From positions 52,173 through 116,172 of the forward strand of contig JADLFE010000008.1 of NCBI GenBank assembly GCA_020845755.1: 64,000 nt of DNA, given 5' to 3'. Shown in pieces: positions 17,984-27,164 of this stretch (its first letter is position 1; the number at the start of each line of letters is the position of its first letter). Origin of the DNA: Phycisphaerales bacterium (lineage in GTDB: Bacteria > Planctomycetota > Phycisphaerae > Phycisphaerales > UBA1924). The notes under the pieces are model-generated. The model had not been told where the DNA came from. It ran no database searches and worked only from the letters and a program-made list of their open reading frames with translations. The translations under genes were made by a program, and so were the position numbers.

Positions 17984-19177
17984 ATGTTCAGTCCGATCCC
18001 CGAGATTCTGGATGAGTTGCGTGCCGGGCGGATGGTCGTTTTGACCGACGACGAGGACCGCGAGAACGAGGGCGACCTTGTGCTGCCGGCCCAGTTCGTC
18101 ACGCCCGAGAGCGTCACGTTCATGCTCTCACGCGCGCTGGGCTACATGTGCCTGTCGCTGACCGAGCGCGACTGCGATCGCCTGGCGCTGCACCCGCAGT
18201 CGGCCGTCAACAACACGATGCGCGGCACGGCGTTCACGGTCTCGATCGACCTGCACCCAAAGCACGGCGGGACGACGGGCGTCTCGGCGTTCGAGCGCGC
18301 CAAGTGCATCCGAATGGCGATCGACCCCGCGACCACGCCCGACGATTTCGTCAGGCCGGGCCACGTCAATCCGCTGCGATCTCGCGACGGCGGTGTGCTG
18401 GTGCGCACGGGCCAGACCGAGGGGTCGCTGGACTTGTGCCGCCTGGCGGGGCTGACGCCCGCGGCGGCGATCATCGAGATCATGCGTCCGGACGGGCAGA
18501 TGGCGCGCGTGCCCGACCTGGTCGAGTTCTGCAAGGAGCACAAACTCAAGATGTGCTCGGTGGCGCAGATCATCGAGCATCGCCTGGCGCGCGAGTCGCT
18601 GGTGCATCGCATCCAGCCGGTGAACGGGCGCTCGCTGCGCACGCCGTGGGGCGAGTTCACGCTGCTGGCGTTCGAGAGCATGGTCGATCCCTTGCCGCAT
18701 GTCGTGCTGACGGTGGGCGGCGTGGGAGCGATCGGGCTCGACGGGCACGTGGTGCAGCATCACGAGCCGGTGCTGGTGCGGATGCATCGGCGGCACTTGC
18801 TCGGCGACATCTTTCACGATCTGGATTCGTCGGCGACGGGCGCGACGGGCGCGCAGTTGGAGAAGGCGATGCAGGCCGTGGCGCGCGAGGGGAAGGGCGC
18901 GGTGGTGTACCTGCGTCCCGAGGGGATCGGCGAGGGGCTGGACGATCGGTTGACGAGCGTTCGGCGCGGCGGGACGGACGCGGACTCGCCCAAACTGGTC
19001 GCGCCGTCGGTGCCGCGGTCGACGATGCCGATGGACCAGCGCGAGTTTGGAATCGGCGGCCAGATCCTGCGGGCACTGGGGCTGACCAAATTGCGGCTCT
19101 TGACCAACAGCACCAAGGACATGCCGGGGCTGGAGGCGTTCGGCCTTCAGATCACCGAGCGGATCCGGCTGGGATAG
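17984..19177 (+). CDS. RibBA-like protein (DHBP synthase plus GTP cyclohydrolase II domains), active sites altered
   Basis: The protein has 397 residues with the RibBA layout. The N-terminal half matches 3,4-dihydroxy-2-butanone-4-phosphate synthase: TDDEDRENEGDL, NNTMRGTAFTVSID, GGTTGVSAFERA and RPGHVNPLR. The usual GHTE metal-binding histidine is, however, Gln (TGQTEGSLDL, near residue 143). The C-terminal half aligns with GTP cyclohydrolase II but lacks the three zinc cysteines (HLLGDIFHDLDS replaces the C...CDC region). It also has RPEGIGEGL where active enzymes have an EGRGIGL. Both activities are therefore doubtful. It may be a divergent paralogue, as in RibBX-type proteins. TAGCAT at 17971-17976 is seven bases before the ATG. 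Confidence 0.85.
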   Translation: MFSPIPEILDELRAGRMVVLTDDEDRENEGDLVLPAQFVTPESVTFMLSRALGYMCLSLTERDCDRLALHPQSAVNNTMRGTAFTVSIDLHPKHGGTTGVSAFERAKCIRMAIDPATTPDDFVRPGHVNPLRSRDGGVLVRTGQTEGSLDLCRLAGLTPAAAIIEIMRPDGQMARVPDLVEFCKEHKLKMCSVAQIIEHRLARESLVHRIQPVNGRSLRTPWGEFTLLAFESMVDPLPHVVLTVGGVGAIGLDGHVVQHHEPVLVRMHRRHLLGDIFHDLDSSATGATGAQLEKAMQAVAREGKGAVVYLRPEGIGEGLDDRLTSVRRGGTDADSPKLVAPSVPRSTMPMDQREFGIGGQILRALGLTKLRLLTNSTKDMPGLEAFGLQITERIRLG

Positions 19178-19265
19178 GGCGAGGCAAAAACGCCAAGTGC
19201 ATTGTCCGCGTGTGCTTGCATCACCAGTGAGGGCAAATCCTCACGCGTATCTGCACGCGATCCGG

Positions 19266-19294
19266 TTGGACTGGTCAATTGATGTTCGTATGAT
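19266..19294 (+). promoter_or_regulatory. Promoter of the RND efflux operon
   Basis: TTGGAC (19266-19271) and TATGAT (19289-19294) are separated by 17 bases, a good sigma-70 type arrangement. The predicted start of transcription near 19301 leaves a leader of about 45 bases containing GGGGAGG before the ATG. Confidence 0.75.
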
Positions 19295-19345
19295 GTTCGC
19301 TCTTGGGAATTCAACCGGCGCCGATGTCGAGCACGGGGAGGCTTC

Positions 19346-20599
19346 ATGAAGTCGCGGATCGCGGCGGGGATTGTGGTGGTGGTGTTCCTGGCGGCGGCGG
19401 GTGGTGGCGTGTGGTACGCCAAGAAGTTGCGCACCCAGCCCGCGGGAATGGAGGCGGGGTTTGAGCCGGCGGAATCGGTGCAGACGGTGGTGGCGCGGAC
19501 CGCGCCGTTCCGCAAGGTGGCGCAATTGTCGGGGACGGTGGTGCCGCTGCGGGCGGTGACGCTGGCGACGGAGGTGTCGGGCGTCGTGAAGGAGATCCGC
19601 TTTGACTCCGACCAGGTGGTTGAGGAGGGGCAGGTTCTGATCGAGTTGGATTCCAGCACTGAGCATGCGGATTTGGAAGCGGTGGAGGCGAGCATCGGGG
19701 TGGCGGAGGCGAGCGTTCGGGCGGCCGAGGCGAGCGTGAAGTTATGGGAGTCGAACCTGGCGCGCATGGAAGAGGCGATGAAGGCCAAGGCCGTGGCGGC
19801 GACGGAGATGGACAATGCCCGGTCGCAATTGGACGCGGGACGTGCTCAGGCGGACAAGGCGAAGTCGGAAGTCGAGCAGGCCAGGGCGCGTGCGGCGCAG
19901 GTGAAGACACAGATCGAGAAGAAGATGATCCGCGCGCCGTTCGCGGCGCGAACGGGGCTGCGGAACATACATCCGGGCCAGTACCTGGCGGAGGGCGCGA
20001 CGATCGTATCGCTGCAGGGCGTGACCGACGACATCTATCTCGACTTTGCGATCCCGCAGGAGTACCTCAGCGAGGTGAAGCAGGGTGACATCGTGATCGC
20101 GCAGTCGGCGGTGCTGGGGAGCGAGCCGGCGAAGATCCAGATCGTCGCGATCGACGCCGAGGCGAACTACCAGACGCGCAACGTGCGCGTGAGGACCAAG
20201 GTCGACAACCGGGGCGGGAAGTTACGCCAGGGAATGTTCGTGGATGTGTCGGTGCCGGTGGGCGCAACGAGCAACCCGATCGTGGTGCCGGCGACGGCGG
20301 TGCGACGGGCGGCGTTCGGGGATCATGTGTTCGTGATCAGCCCCTCGGCCGGGGCGAACGCCAAGCCCGGGGAGTTGCGTGCGCAGCAGCGCTTCATCAC
20401 GCTGGGGCCCATGATCGGGGGCGATGTGGTGGTGGTGAGCGGGCTGAAGGATGGGGAGGAGATCGCGGCCGCGGGGAGTTTCAAACTGCGCGACGGATCG
20501 CTGGTGATCAAGGGCGCGCCGGACGGGGCGGCGCCGGGCGGACCTGCACACGGACAGGCGGGCGAGCAGGCCGGGAGTGAGAAGTCCGCGAGCAAGTAG
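19346..20599 (+). CDS. RND efflux periplasmic adaptor subunit (HlyD/AcrA family)
   Basis: The protein has 417 residues. An N-terminal membrane anchor (IAAGIVVVVFLAAAGGGVWY) is followed by the lipoyl half-motif GVVKEIRFDSDQVVEEGQVLIELD, a coiled-coil hairpin from about 105 to 185 (EASVRAAEASVKLWESNLARME and similar), the returning lipoyl half IRAPFAARTGLRNIHPGQYL, and beta-barrel and membrane-proximal domains. It should bridge the inner-membrane pump encoded next to an outer-membrane channel. The start has GGGGAGG upstream. No outer-membrane factor gene is in the operon, so a TolC-type partner must come from elsewhere. Confidence 0.92.
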   Translation: MKSRIAAGIVVVVFLAAAGGGVWYAKKLRTQPAGMEAGFEPAESVQTVVARTAPFRKVAQLSGTVVPLRAVTLATEVSGVVKEIRFDSDQVVEEGQVLIELDSSTEHADLEAVEASIGVAEASVRAAEASVKLWESNLARMEEAMKAKAVAATEMDNARSQLDAGRAQADKAKSEVEQARARAAQVKTQIEKKMIRAPFAARTGLRNIHPGQYLAEGATIVSLQGVTDDIYLDFAIPQEYLSEVKQGDIVIAQSAVLGSEPAKIQIVAIDAEANYQTRNVRVRTKVDNRGGKLRQGMFVDVSVPVGATSNPIVVPATAVRRAAFGDHVFVISPSAGANAKPGELRAQQRFITLGPMIGGDVVVVSGLKDGEEIAAAGSFKLRDGSLVIKGAPDGAAPGGPAHGQAGEQAGSEKSASK

Positions 20600-20671
20600 C
20601 GGGGCGGGCGGGCCGGAGACGGAGCCCCCTTGCTGGCGCATGGGGCTCGGACACACAGCAATCGAGGCATC

Positions 20672-23600
20672 ATGAGTTCCACGCCGACCAAGTCGCTGAC
20701 CGACATCTTCATCAAGAGCCCGGTGCTGGCGATCGTTCTGAACATCGTGATCGTGGCGATCGGTTGGCGGGCGATCGGCGCGCTGCCGGTGCGGCAGTAT
20801 CCGCGGATCGAGTCGTCGTCGATCATCATCACGACGGCGTACATCGGGGCCAGCGCGGAAACGGTGCGCGGGTTCATCACCACGCCGATCGAGCGGGTGG
20901 TTTCGCAGATCGACGGCATCGACTACATCGAGAGCACGAGCAACGCGGGGCTGTCGCGGATCGAGGTGCGTCTGCGGCTGAACCACAACAGCAACGCGGC
21001 ACTGGCGGAGATCAGCGCGAGGCTGAACCAGGTGAGGTCGGAACTCCCGCAGGAATCCGAGGCGCCGGCCGTGGAGATCCAGCGGGCCGACAAGCCCTAC
21101 GCGACGTTCTACATCAGTTTCACGAGCGATTCGCTGAACATGACGCAGTTGACGGACTATCTCGGTCGCGAGGTTCAGCCCGATCTTTCGACGCTCCCGG
21201 GTGTGCAGCGGATCGGGATCGAGGGCCCGCGGAACCTGGCGATGCGGGTGTGGCTGAACTCGGCGCGGATGGACGCGTTGTCGATCACGCCGACGGACGT
21301 GCAGGACTCACTGCGGCGTAACAATTTTCTGGCGACGGTTGGCCGGACCAAGGGCGCGGACGTGCAGTTGGACCTGTTGACGAACAGCGATCTGCGCACG
21401 CCCGAGGAGTTTGAGCGGATGATCGTGCGCGAGACGGACGGCGCGATCGTTCGGCTGGGCGATGTGGCAAAGGTGGAGATCGGGAGCGAGGAGCCCCAGG
21501 CCGAGACGGGGGTGAACGGCAAGCCGGGCATTTATATCTCGGTGTGGCCGCTCCCTCGGGCGAACGAACTGGACGTGGCCAAGGCGTTGCGGGCGGCGAT
21601 GGCGCGGATCGAGCCGACGCTCCCGGCGGGCGTTCACATGCAGATGGCGTACGACGGCACGTACTACATGGAGAACGCGCTGAAGGAGATCGGCACGACG
21701 CTCTCGGAGACGATCGCGATCGTGGGCCTGGTGGTGTTCCTGTTCATGGGCTCGTTCCGCACGGTGATCGTGCCGCTGCTTGCGATGCCGATCTCGATCG
21801 TGGGCGCGTGCATCTTCATGATGCTGATGGATTTCTCGCTGAACCTGCTCACGATCCTGGCGATCGTCCTGTGCGTGGGCCTGGTGGTTGACGACGCGAT
21901 CGTGATGGTGGAGAACGTGGAGCGCCACGTCCGCGAGGGGAAGACACGCCTGCAGGCGGCGCTGGTCGGGGCGCGGGAACTCTTCTCGCCGGTCGTCGCC
22001 ATGACGATCACGCTGGCGGCGGTGTACGCCCCGATCGGGTTCCAGGGCGGGCTGACGGGCGTGATGTTCCGCGAGTTTGCGTTCACGCTGGCGGCGGCGG
22101 TGGTTGTATCGGGGATCGTGGCGCTCACGCTCTCGCCGATCATGAGCGCCAAGCTGGTGGCGCCTAGCGGACGGCAGGGGCGCTTCACGCGGTTCATCAA
22201 CTCGATCTTTGATCGCGTTCGCGCGGTGTACGAGCGGCACCTGGCGTTCACGCTCCAGGCGCGGTGGATCATCGCGGCGGGCGCGGTGGTGATCACGCTG
22301 GCGGCGGTGCCGCTGTACGAGCAGTCACGCCGCGAACTGGCGCCGACGGAGGACGAGGGCTTTCTATTCACGGTGTTCCTGACGCCGCCCGAGGCGTCGC
22401 TGGAATACACGCTTAAAGGCGTGTACGAGACGGCCCAGAAGATGCTCTCGATCCCCGAGACGGACATGTACTTCAACGTGACGTTCCCGTCGGGCGGGTT
22501 CGGCGGCGCGAAGATGAAGGACTGGAAGACGCGTCACCGCACGACCAAGGAGATGCAGGGCGAGGCGTTCGCGATGGTGTCGGGGATTTCGGGCGTGCGC
22601 GCCCTGGTGGGCCTGCCGCCGCCGCTCCCGGGCGCCGGCCAGTTCGACGTCGAACTGGTGGTGACGAGCACGGACGAAGGGGCTGAGATGGCGCAGTACG
22701 CCGGGCAGTTGGTGGGCGCGGCGTTCGGCAGCGGGAAGTTCATGTTCGCCGACACCGACTTGAAGATTGACCTGCCGCAGACGAGGCTGGTGATCGACAA
22801 GGAGCGTGTGGCGACGCTGGGGCTTGACCTTGCGAGCGTGGGGCGCGATCTTGGCGTGCTGCTCTCGGGCGGGTACGTCAATCGGTTCAACTACGGCGGG
22901 CGGAGTTACAAGGTGATCCCGCAGGTGACGGATCATGACCGCGCGACGCCCGAGAGCCTGCTGCAACTCAAGGTGCGCACGCCGGGCGGCGGACTGGCGT
23001 CGGTGTCCTCGTTCGTGACGCTGCAGACCGAGACGGCGCCGCGTACGCTGAGCCGATTCCAGCAGCGCAACAGCTTCAAGGTGCAGGGGATGGTGGCGCC
23101 GGGCGTGACCAAGGAGGAGGCGCTGCGGGCGCTCGAGGACGCGGCGAAGAAGGTTCTTCCGCCAAGTTATGGCATGGACTACGCGGGCGAGAGCCGCCAG
23201 ATCAGGCAGGAGAGCAGTTCGCTCACCGAGACCCTTGGCTTTGCGCTCCTGCTGATCTACCTCGTGCTGGCGGCGCAGTTCAGCAGTTTCCGCGATCCCC
23301 TGATCGTGCTGCTGGGATCGGTGCCGCTGGCGATCTCGGGAGCGCTGGTCTTCACGTACCTCGATTTCACGACGCTCAACATTTACTCGCAGGTAGGGCT
23401 CATCACGCTGGTCGGGCTGGTGGCCAAGAACGGCATCCTGATCGTGGAGTTTGCCAACACGCTGCAGGAGCAGGGCGTGCCGAAGCTCGAGGCGGTGAGG
23501 CGGGCATCGGCGACGCGACTGCGCCCGATCCTGATGACCAGCGCGGCGACGGTGTTCGGGCATTTCCCGCTGGTGCTGGTGACGGGCGCGGGGGCGCAGG

Positions 23601-23788
23601 CACGCAACAGCATCGGCATCGTGCTGGTGGCGGGCATGACGATCAGCACGCTGTTCACGCTGTTTGTGGTGCCGTCGATCTATGCGATCGTGGCTGCGGA
23701 CCACTCGAAGCGTCGCGCCAGCGACGTGGAGATCGAGGAGCGGGCGGCGCAGGAGGCGGCCAAGGCGCGGGGTGCGGTGCCGGCGTAA
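20672..23788 (+). CDS. RND efflux permease (AcrB/MdtB-type, HAE1)
   Basis: The protein has 1038 residues, the normal RND length. It shows the twofold arrangement of 12 transmembrane helices and two large periplasmic loops. Visible motifs include PVLAIVLNIVIVAIGWRAI, VRQYPRIE, the helix-4 charged pair in VLCVGLVVDDAIVMVENVERH (proton relay), GFQGGLTG, and in the second half GLVAKNGILIVEFAN and RLRPILMTS. It exports hydrophobic compounds using the proton gradient together with the upstream adaptor. The start at 20672 follows GAGGCATC and excludes a short upstream extension. The final 20 residues are charged and Ala-rich. Confidence 0.94.
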   Translation: MSSTPTKSLTDIFIKSPVLAIVLNIVIVAIGWRAIGALPVRQYPRIESSSIIITTAYIGASAETVRGFITTPIERVVSQIDGIDYIESTSNAGLSRIEVRLRLNHNSNAALAEISARLNQVRSELPQESEAPAVEIQRADKPYATFYISFTSDSLNMTQLTDYLGREVQPDLSTLPGVQRIGIEGPRNLAMRVWLNSARMDALSITPTDVQDSLRRNNFLATVGRTKGADVQLDLLTNSDLRTPEEFERMIVRETDGAIVRLGDVAKVEIGSEEPQAETGVNGKPGIYISVWPLPRANELDVAKALRAAMARIEPTLPAGVHMQMAYDGTYYMENALKEIGTTLSETIAIVGLVVFLFMGSFRTVIVPLLAMPISIVGACIFMMLMDFSLNLLTILAIVLCVGLVVDDAIVMVENVERHVREGKTRLQAALVGARELFSPVVAMTITLAAVYAPIGFQGGLTGVMFREFAFTLAAAVVVSGIVALTLSPIMSAKLVAPSGRQGRFTRFINSIFDRVRAVYERHLAFTLQARWIIAAGAVVITLAAVPLYEQSRRELAPTEDEGFLFTVFLTPPEASLEYTLKGVYETAQKMLSIPETDMYFNVTFPSGGFGGAKMKDWKTRHRTTKEMQGEAFAMVSGISGVRALVGLPPPLPGAGQFDVELVVTSTDEGAEMAQYAGQLVGAAFGSGKFMFADTDLKIDLPQTRLVIDKERVATLGLDLASVGRDLGVLLSGGYVNRFNYGGRSYKVIPQVTDHDRATPESLLQLKVRTPGGGLASVSSFVTLQTETAPRTLSRFQQRNSFKVQGMVAPGVTKEEALRALEDAAKKVLPPSYGMDYAGESRQIRQESSSLTETLGFALLLIYLVLAAQFSSFRDPLIVLLGSVPLAISGALVFTYLDFTTLNIYSQVGLITLVGLVAKNGILIVEFANTLQEQGVPKLEAVRRASATRLRPILMTSAATVFGHFPLVLVTGAGAQARNSIGIVLVAGMTISTLFTLFVVPSIYAIVAADHSKRRASDVEIEERAAQEAAKARGAVPA

Positions 23789-23816
23789 ATCCGCGAGCGA
23801 TCACATCGGCGGTGGC

Positions 23817-24860
23817 CTACGCGGCGCGGCGCTTGGCGGCGATGCGCTCCGGAGGGGGCACGCGGATATCGCGTACAAGCCCAATCGCCCACAGCAGGCG
23901 GATGATGAGGTAACTGACATCGATCTGCCACCACTCCAAGCCCTGCTTGGCGGAGGTCGGGAACGCGTGGTGGTTGTTGTGCCAGCCCTCGCCCAGCGCC
24001 AGCACGCCGAAGATCGGGTTGTTGCGGCTTTCGTCGTGGGTGTTGAACGGGCGCTGGCCCCAGAGGTGGCAGACGGAATTAACGCTCCATGTGACGTGGT
24101 GGACCAAGAGCACGCGGAGCAGCCCGCCCCACACCAATCCCATGAACGCACCGACCCACGTGCCGGTGACGATGAACGCGATGCCGAAGGGAATCAAGAG
24201 GCCCAGCGCGACCCAGAGCGGGAAAAGGCGCGAGATGATCGATACGAGGCGATCGGCCTGGAGATCGGGGACGTAGCGCTGCATGAACTCGGGTGTCGGG
24301 GCCTTGGAGAAGAACCAGCCGACGTGGGCGTGCGCCATGCCGCGCATCAGTGAGAGGAACGTGGTGCCGTGGACGTGCGGCGAGTGCGGGTCGTCGGGCC
24401 GGTCGGTGTGCTGATGATGGCGGCGGTGGGTGGCGACCCATTCGAGGATCGGGCCTTCGACGGCCATGGATCCCAGGATGCCGAGCAAGAGCGTCACAAT
24501 CGGGCTTGCCTTGAACGATTTGTGCGTGAAGAGGCGGTGATAGCCGATGGTGACTCCCAGCACCGTAAGCACATAGCCGCCGAGCAACATGCCGACATTG
24601 AGCCACAGCGATGGTGTGTCCCAGATCATCCAGATCGCGGCGGCCAGGGCCATCTGTGGGACGACGATCACGATCAGCGTGGCCAGGCGGGCGAGGAACG
24701 GCGGGCGCTCGAGCGGCTCGCCGACCAAGGCGGGATCCTCATCGGGCGGCGAGAGTGTGATCGGCGGTGGCGCGTGCGAACCTGATGCGAACGGGTCGTG
24801 CGCGGCGCGTGCGGGGAATGGACCGGTGTTCGAACCACCAACTTCGTTGTTGCGAGACAT
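23817..24860 (-). CDS. Acyl-CoA/acyl-lipid delta-9 type fatty acid desaturase
   Basis: The protein has 347 residues with four membrane helices. It carries the three histidine boxes of membrane di-iron desaturases, HRLFTH, HRRHHQHTD and GWHNNHH, plus a histidine in the NSVCHLWG segment. These bind the two irons that insert a double bond into a saturated fatty acyl chain. It resembles the stearoyl-CoA (delta-9) class. The N-terminal 45 residues are Pro/Asp-rich and probably disordered. GGGGAG precedes the ATG at 24860, which excludes an extra 19 codons. It is convergent with the RND operon. Confidence 0.92.
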   Translation of the reverse strand: MSRNNEVGGSNTGPFPARAAHDPFASGSHAPPPITLSPPDEDPALVGEPLERPPFLARLATLIVIVVPQMALAAAIWMIWDTPSLWLNVGMLLGGYVLTVLGVTIGYHRLFTHKSFKASPIVTLLLGILGSMAVEGPILEWVATHRRHHQHTDRPDDPHSPHVHGTTFLSLMRGMAHAHVGWFFSKAPTPEFMQRYVPDLQADRLVSIISRLFPLWVALGLLIPFGIAFIVTGTWVGAFMGLVWGGLLRVLLVHHVTWSVNSVCHLWGQRPFNTHDESRNNPIFGVLALGEGWHNNHHAFPTSAKQGLEWWQIDVSYLIIRLLWAIGLVRDIRVPPPERIAAKRRAA

Positions 24861-25083
24861 GATCAACTCCCCACGGATCATGGGGCCCGCCCCAGTGATC
24901 AGACGCTTGCCAATCAAAAGAGATACGCCCGCCGGGAAGGGCGGGTGCTTCCCATGGAGCAGATTGGGGTGAAAGAACGTGGATTCGCGCCGCCTGAGCG
25001 GAATAACAGTGCATCGCGGGCTTGGCGGCTGGCCTTGCGGGGTCGCGTACCGCCTTCACGATTCGCTCACTACCCTGCGACGC

Positions 25084-26136
25084 ATGAAAGGCCGCCTCGC
25101 CAACCGGAATGAACGAATCTCATCGCTGCGGGAACTGCTGCCGCGTGCGATCGAAAGGCGACGCGCCCTGATCGATTCGGACGTCACGGAGGCGTTTCGG
25201 GTCTTTTCGGGCGATGTTGACGGCCTGCCGGGCGTGTTCATCGACGTGCTCGGGCCGGGCGCGGTGATGATCGTTCACGAAGGTGTCGCGCCGGCGACGT
25301 TTGACGCGGCGGGCGAGGCACACGGCGTGCTGGAGGCGCTGGCGGGGCTGGGATCCGGGCTGGGCGCACGCGCGGTGTATCACAAGCCGTTTGCAAAGGA
25401 TCGCTCGCGGATGGGGGGAGAATTGCCCGCGTGCGTGACGGATCCGACGCCGTGCGCGGGCGAGGCGCTGGCGGAGTGGGTGCTGGTGCGTGAGCATTCG
25501 TGGACGCTCGAGGTTCGTCACTACGACGGGCTGTCGACGGGGCTGTTTCTGGACCAGCGCGAGAACCGGGCGTGGGTGGCGCGCTGGTGCGGGCTCTTTG
25601 CCAAGAAGCACGGCGCGCCGGCGCGGGTGCTCAACACGTTTGCGTACACGTGCGGATTTTCCGTCGCGGCCGCGACGGCGGGGGCGATCACGACGAGCGT
25701 CGATGTCTCGGCGCGGTATCTGGAGTGGGGCAAGCGGAACTTCGGGCACAACGCGCTCGACGCTGCGGATCATCGATTTGCGAAGATGGACACATTTGAG
25801 TTCATCGGGTATGCGCGGCGGAAGGGGCTTGTGTTCGATCTTGTCGTGCTCGATCCGCCGAGCTTTGCCGCGGGCAACAAGAAGAAGGGCGTGCGGGCGT
25901 GGAGCTCGGTCGATGATTACGCGCGGCTGGTGGGCGAGGCGGCGAGGCTGCTCTCGCCGGGCGGTGTGATTCTGGCGTCGACGAATACGCGTGAACTTTG
26001 CCGTCCGGGAAGGCTGGAGCGCGAGATCGTCAAGGGCCTTGGGCGCGTGCCGCGTGGATTGAAGTTGCCGGATATTCCGGCGGACTTTGCGGGCGAGCAA
26101 GAGCGATTCGCGGCGCGGGCGTTTGCGGTGGTGTAA
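25084..26136 (+). CDS. RlmI-like class I SAM-dependent rRNA methyltransferase
   Basis: The protein has 350 residues. An N-terminal region with SGDVDGLPGVFIDVLG is the central domain seen in RlmI/YccW proteins. The methyltransferase domain has LDQRENR, VLNTFAYTCGFSVAAATAGA (SAM-binding motif I), DVSARYLEWGKRNF and DLVVLDPPSFA (the catalytic DPPS motif). These enzymes methylate a cytosine C5 in 23S rRNA. A clear PUA domain is missing at the N-terminus, so target specificity could differ. The start has TACCCT at 25071-25076, seven bases upstream. Confidence 0.85.
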   Translation: MKGRLANRNERISSLRELLPRAIERRRALIDSDVTEAFRVFSGDVDGLPGVFIDVLGPGAVMIVHEGVAPATFDAAGEAHGVLEALAGLGSGLGARAVYHKPFAKDRSRMGGELPACVTDPTPCAGEALAEWVLVREHSWTLEVRHYDGLSTGLFLDQRENRAWVARWCGLFAKKHGAPARVLNTFAYTCGFSVAAATAGAITTSVDVSARYLEWGKRNFGHNALDAADHRFAKMDTFEFIGYARRKGLVFDLVVLDPPSFAAGNKKKGVRAWSSVDDYARLVGEAARLLSPGGVILASTNTRELCRPGRLEREIVKGLGRVPRGLKLPDIPADFAGEQERFAARAFAVV

Positions 26137-26330
26137 CTCGAATCGCCCCACACTGCACGCGTGTGCTGGTCTGAACTCCCCAATCTGGTGTTGGACCGCG
26201 TGATTGCGTGCGCGCGCGGGACTCGTGCCGCAATCGCACGCGGCCGGATTCGTTGCACTGGAGTGTCGGCGCGGCGATCGGCCCCACGAGCACGCGGGAG
26301 CGTCCCACGGCGACGGCAAGGAGATGACAC

Positions 26331-27086
26331 ATGAATAGGAAGATGTTTGCGTCGGCGCTGGCGACGGCCGCGCTCATTGCGGCCGCGGGCTGCGCGATGA
26401 ATCGCGCGCCGTGCTGTGAGACGGGCCCGTGCGGGCGACTGAGCGATGCGACCGCAGCACGTGGGTCTGGCCCCGGAGGCGGTGCGTGTGTGCTGAATCA
26501 GAACGCGCCGGTGAATCCGACGGGAACGATCACGCCGGCCAGCGCCGATGCGCTGCGGGCGGCGTGGCTTGACGAGCGCCGGGCGCAGGCGTTCTATGGC
26601 GCGGTGCTTGAAAAGCACGGGCAGATCAGGCCGTTTACCAACATCCTGAATGCTGAAAAGCGGCACGAGCAGGCGGTGGCGACGCTGATGGATCGGTACG
26701 GCGTGAGCAAGCCGGGCAAGGACAGCGCGGATGTGCCGGGCGTGCCCGCGACGATCGCGGAGTGCGCGTGGCTGTCGGCGCAGGTGGAGCGCGACAACGT
26801 CGCGATGTATGACCGACTGCTGAAGGACGTGACGGAGCCGGACGTGCGCGCGGTGCTGGAGAATCTGCGGGCGGCGTCGCTGAAGAATCACCTGCCGGCG
26901 TTCGAGCGCGTGGCGGAACGCGTGAGCACGGGACCGACGACGCAGGTCCAGCCGGGACAGTTCGCTCCAGGACAGGGGCGGGGCCAGGGGATGAGCCGGG
27001 GGATGGGGCGCGACGCTGGTCGCGGGCTTCGCGACGGGACCGGGCCGGGGGCGGCGCGCGGGACGTGCCCGCTGGTCACGCCGTGA
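26331..27086 (+). CDS. Ferritin-like (DUF2202) lipoprotein
   Basis: The protein has 251 residues. The lipoprotein signal ends AAAGCAMN. Residues 75-195 form a helical bundle with LRAAWLDERRAQAFYGAVLE, ILNAEKRHEQAVATLMDRYG and QVERDNVAMYDRLL, where paired Glu and His residues are placed as in DUF2202/ferritin-like di-iron proteins. The C-terminus is a Gly/Arg/Met-rich tail (GRGQGMSRGMGRDAGRG), which suggests metal or polyanion contact. AAGGAGA stands before the ATG. The protein may handle iron or copper at the cell envelope, but the role is inferred only from the fold. Confidence 0.75.
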   Translation: MNRKMFASALATAALIAAAGCAMNRAPCCETGPCGRLSDATAARGSGPGGGACVLNQNAPVNPTGTITPASADALRAAWLDERRAQAFYGAVLEKHGQIRPFTNILNAEKRHEQAVATLMDRYGVSKPGKDSADVPGVPATIAECAWLSAQVERDNVAMYDRLLKDVTEPDVRAVLENLRAASLKNHLPAFERVAERVSTGPTTQVQPGQFAPGQGRGQGMSRGMGRDAGRGLRDGTGPGAARGTCPLVTP

Positions 27087-27164
27087 TTCCATAATCCTTG
27101 AGTCCGCGGATCGACGCGACCACTCGCGGTACACTCGGCGGACCCACGCTGAGGAGTACCGCGA

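Noticed and set aside
22364..23704. A 446-codon minus-strand frame opposite the RND pump gene
   Set aside because: It is extremely Arg/His/Gln-rich and opposite a confident RND pump gene. It is a shadow.
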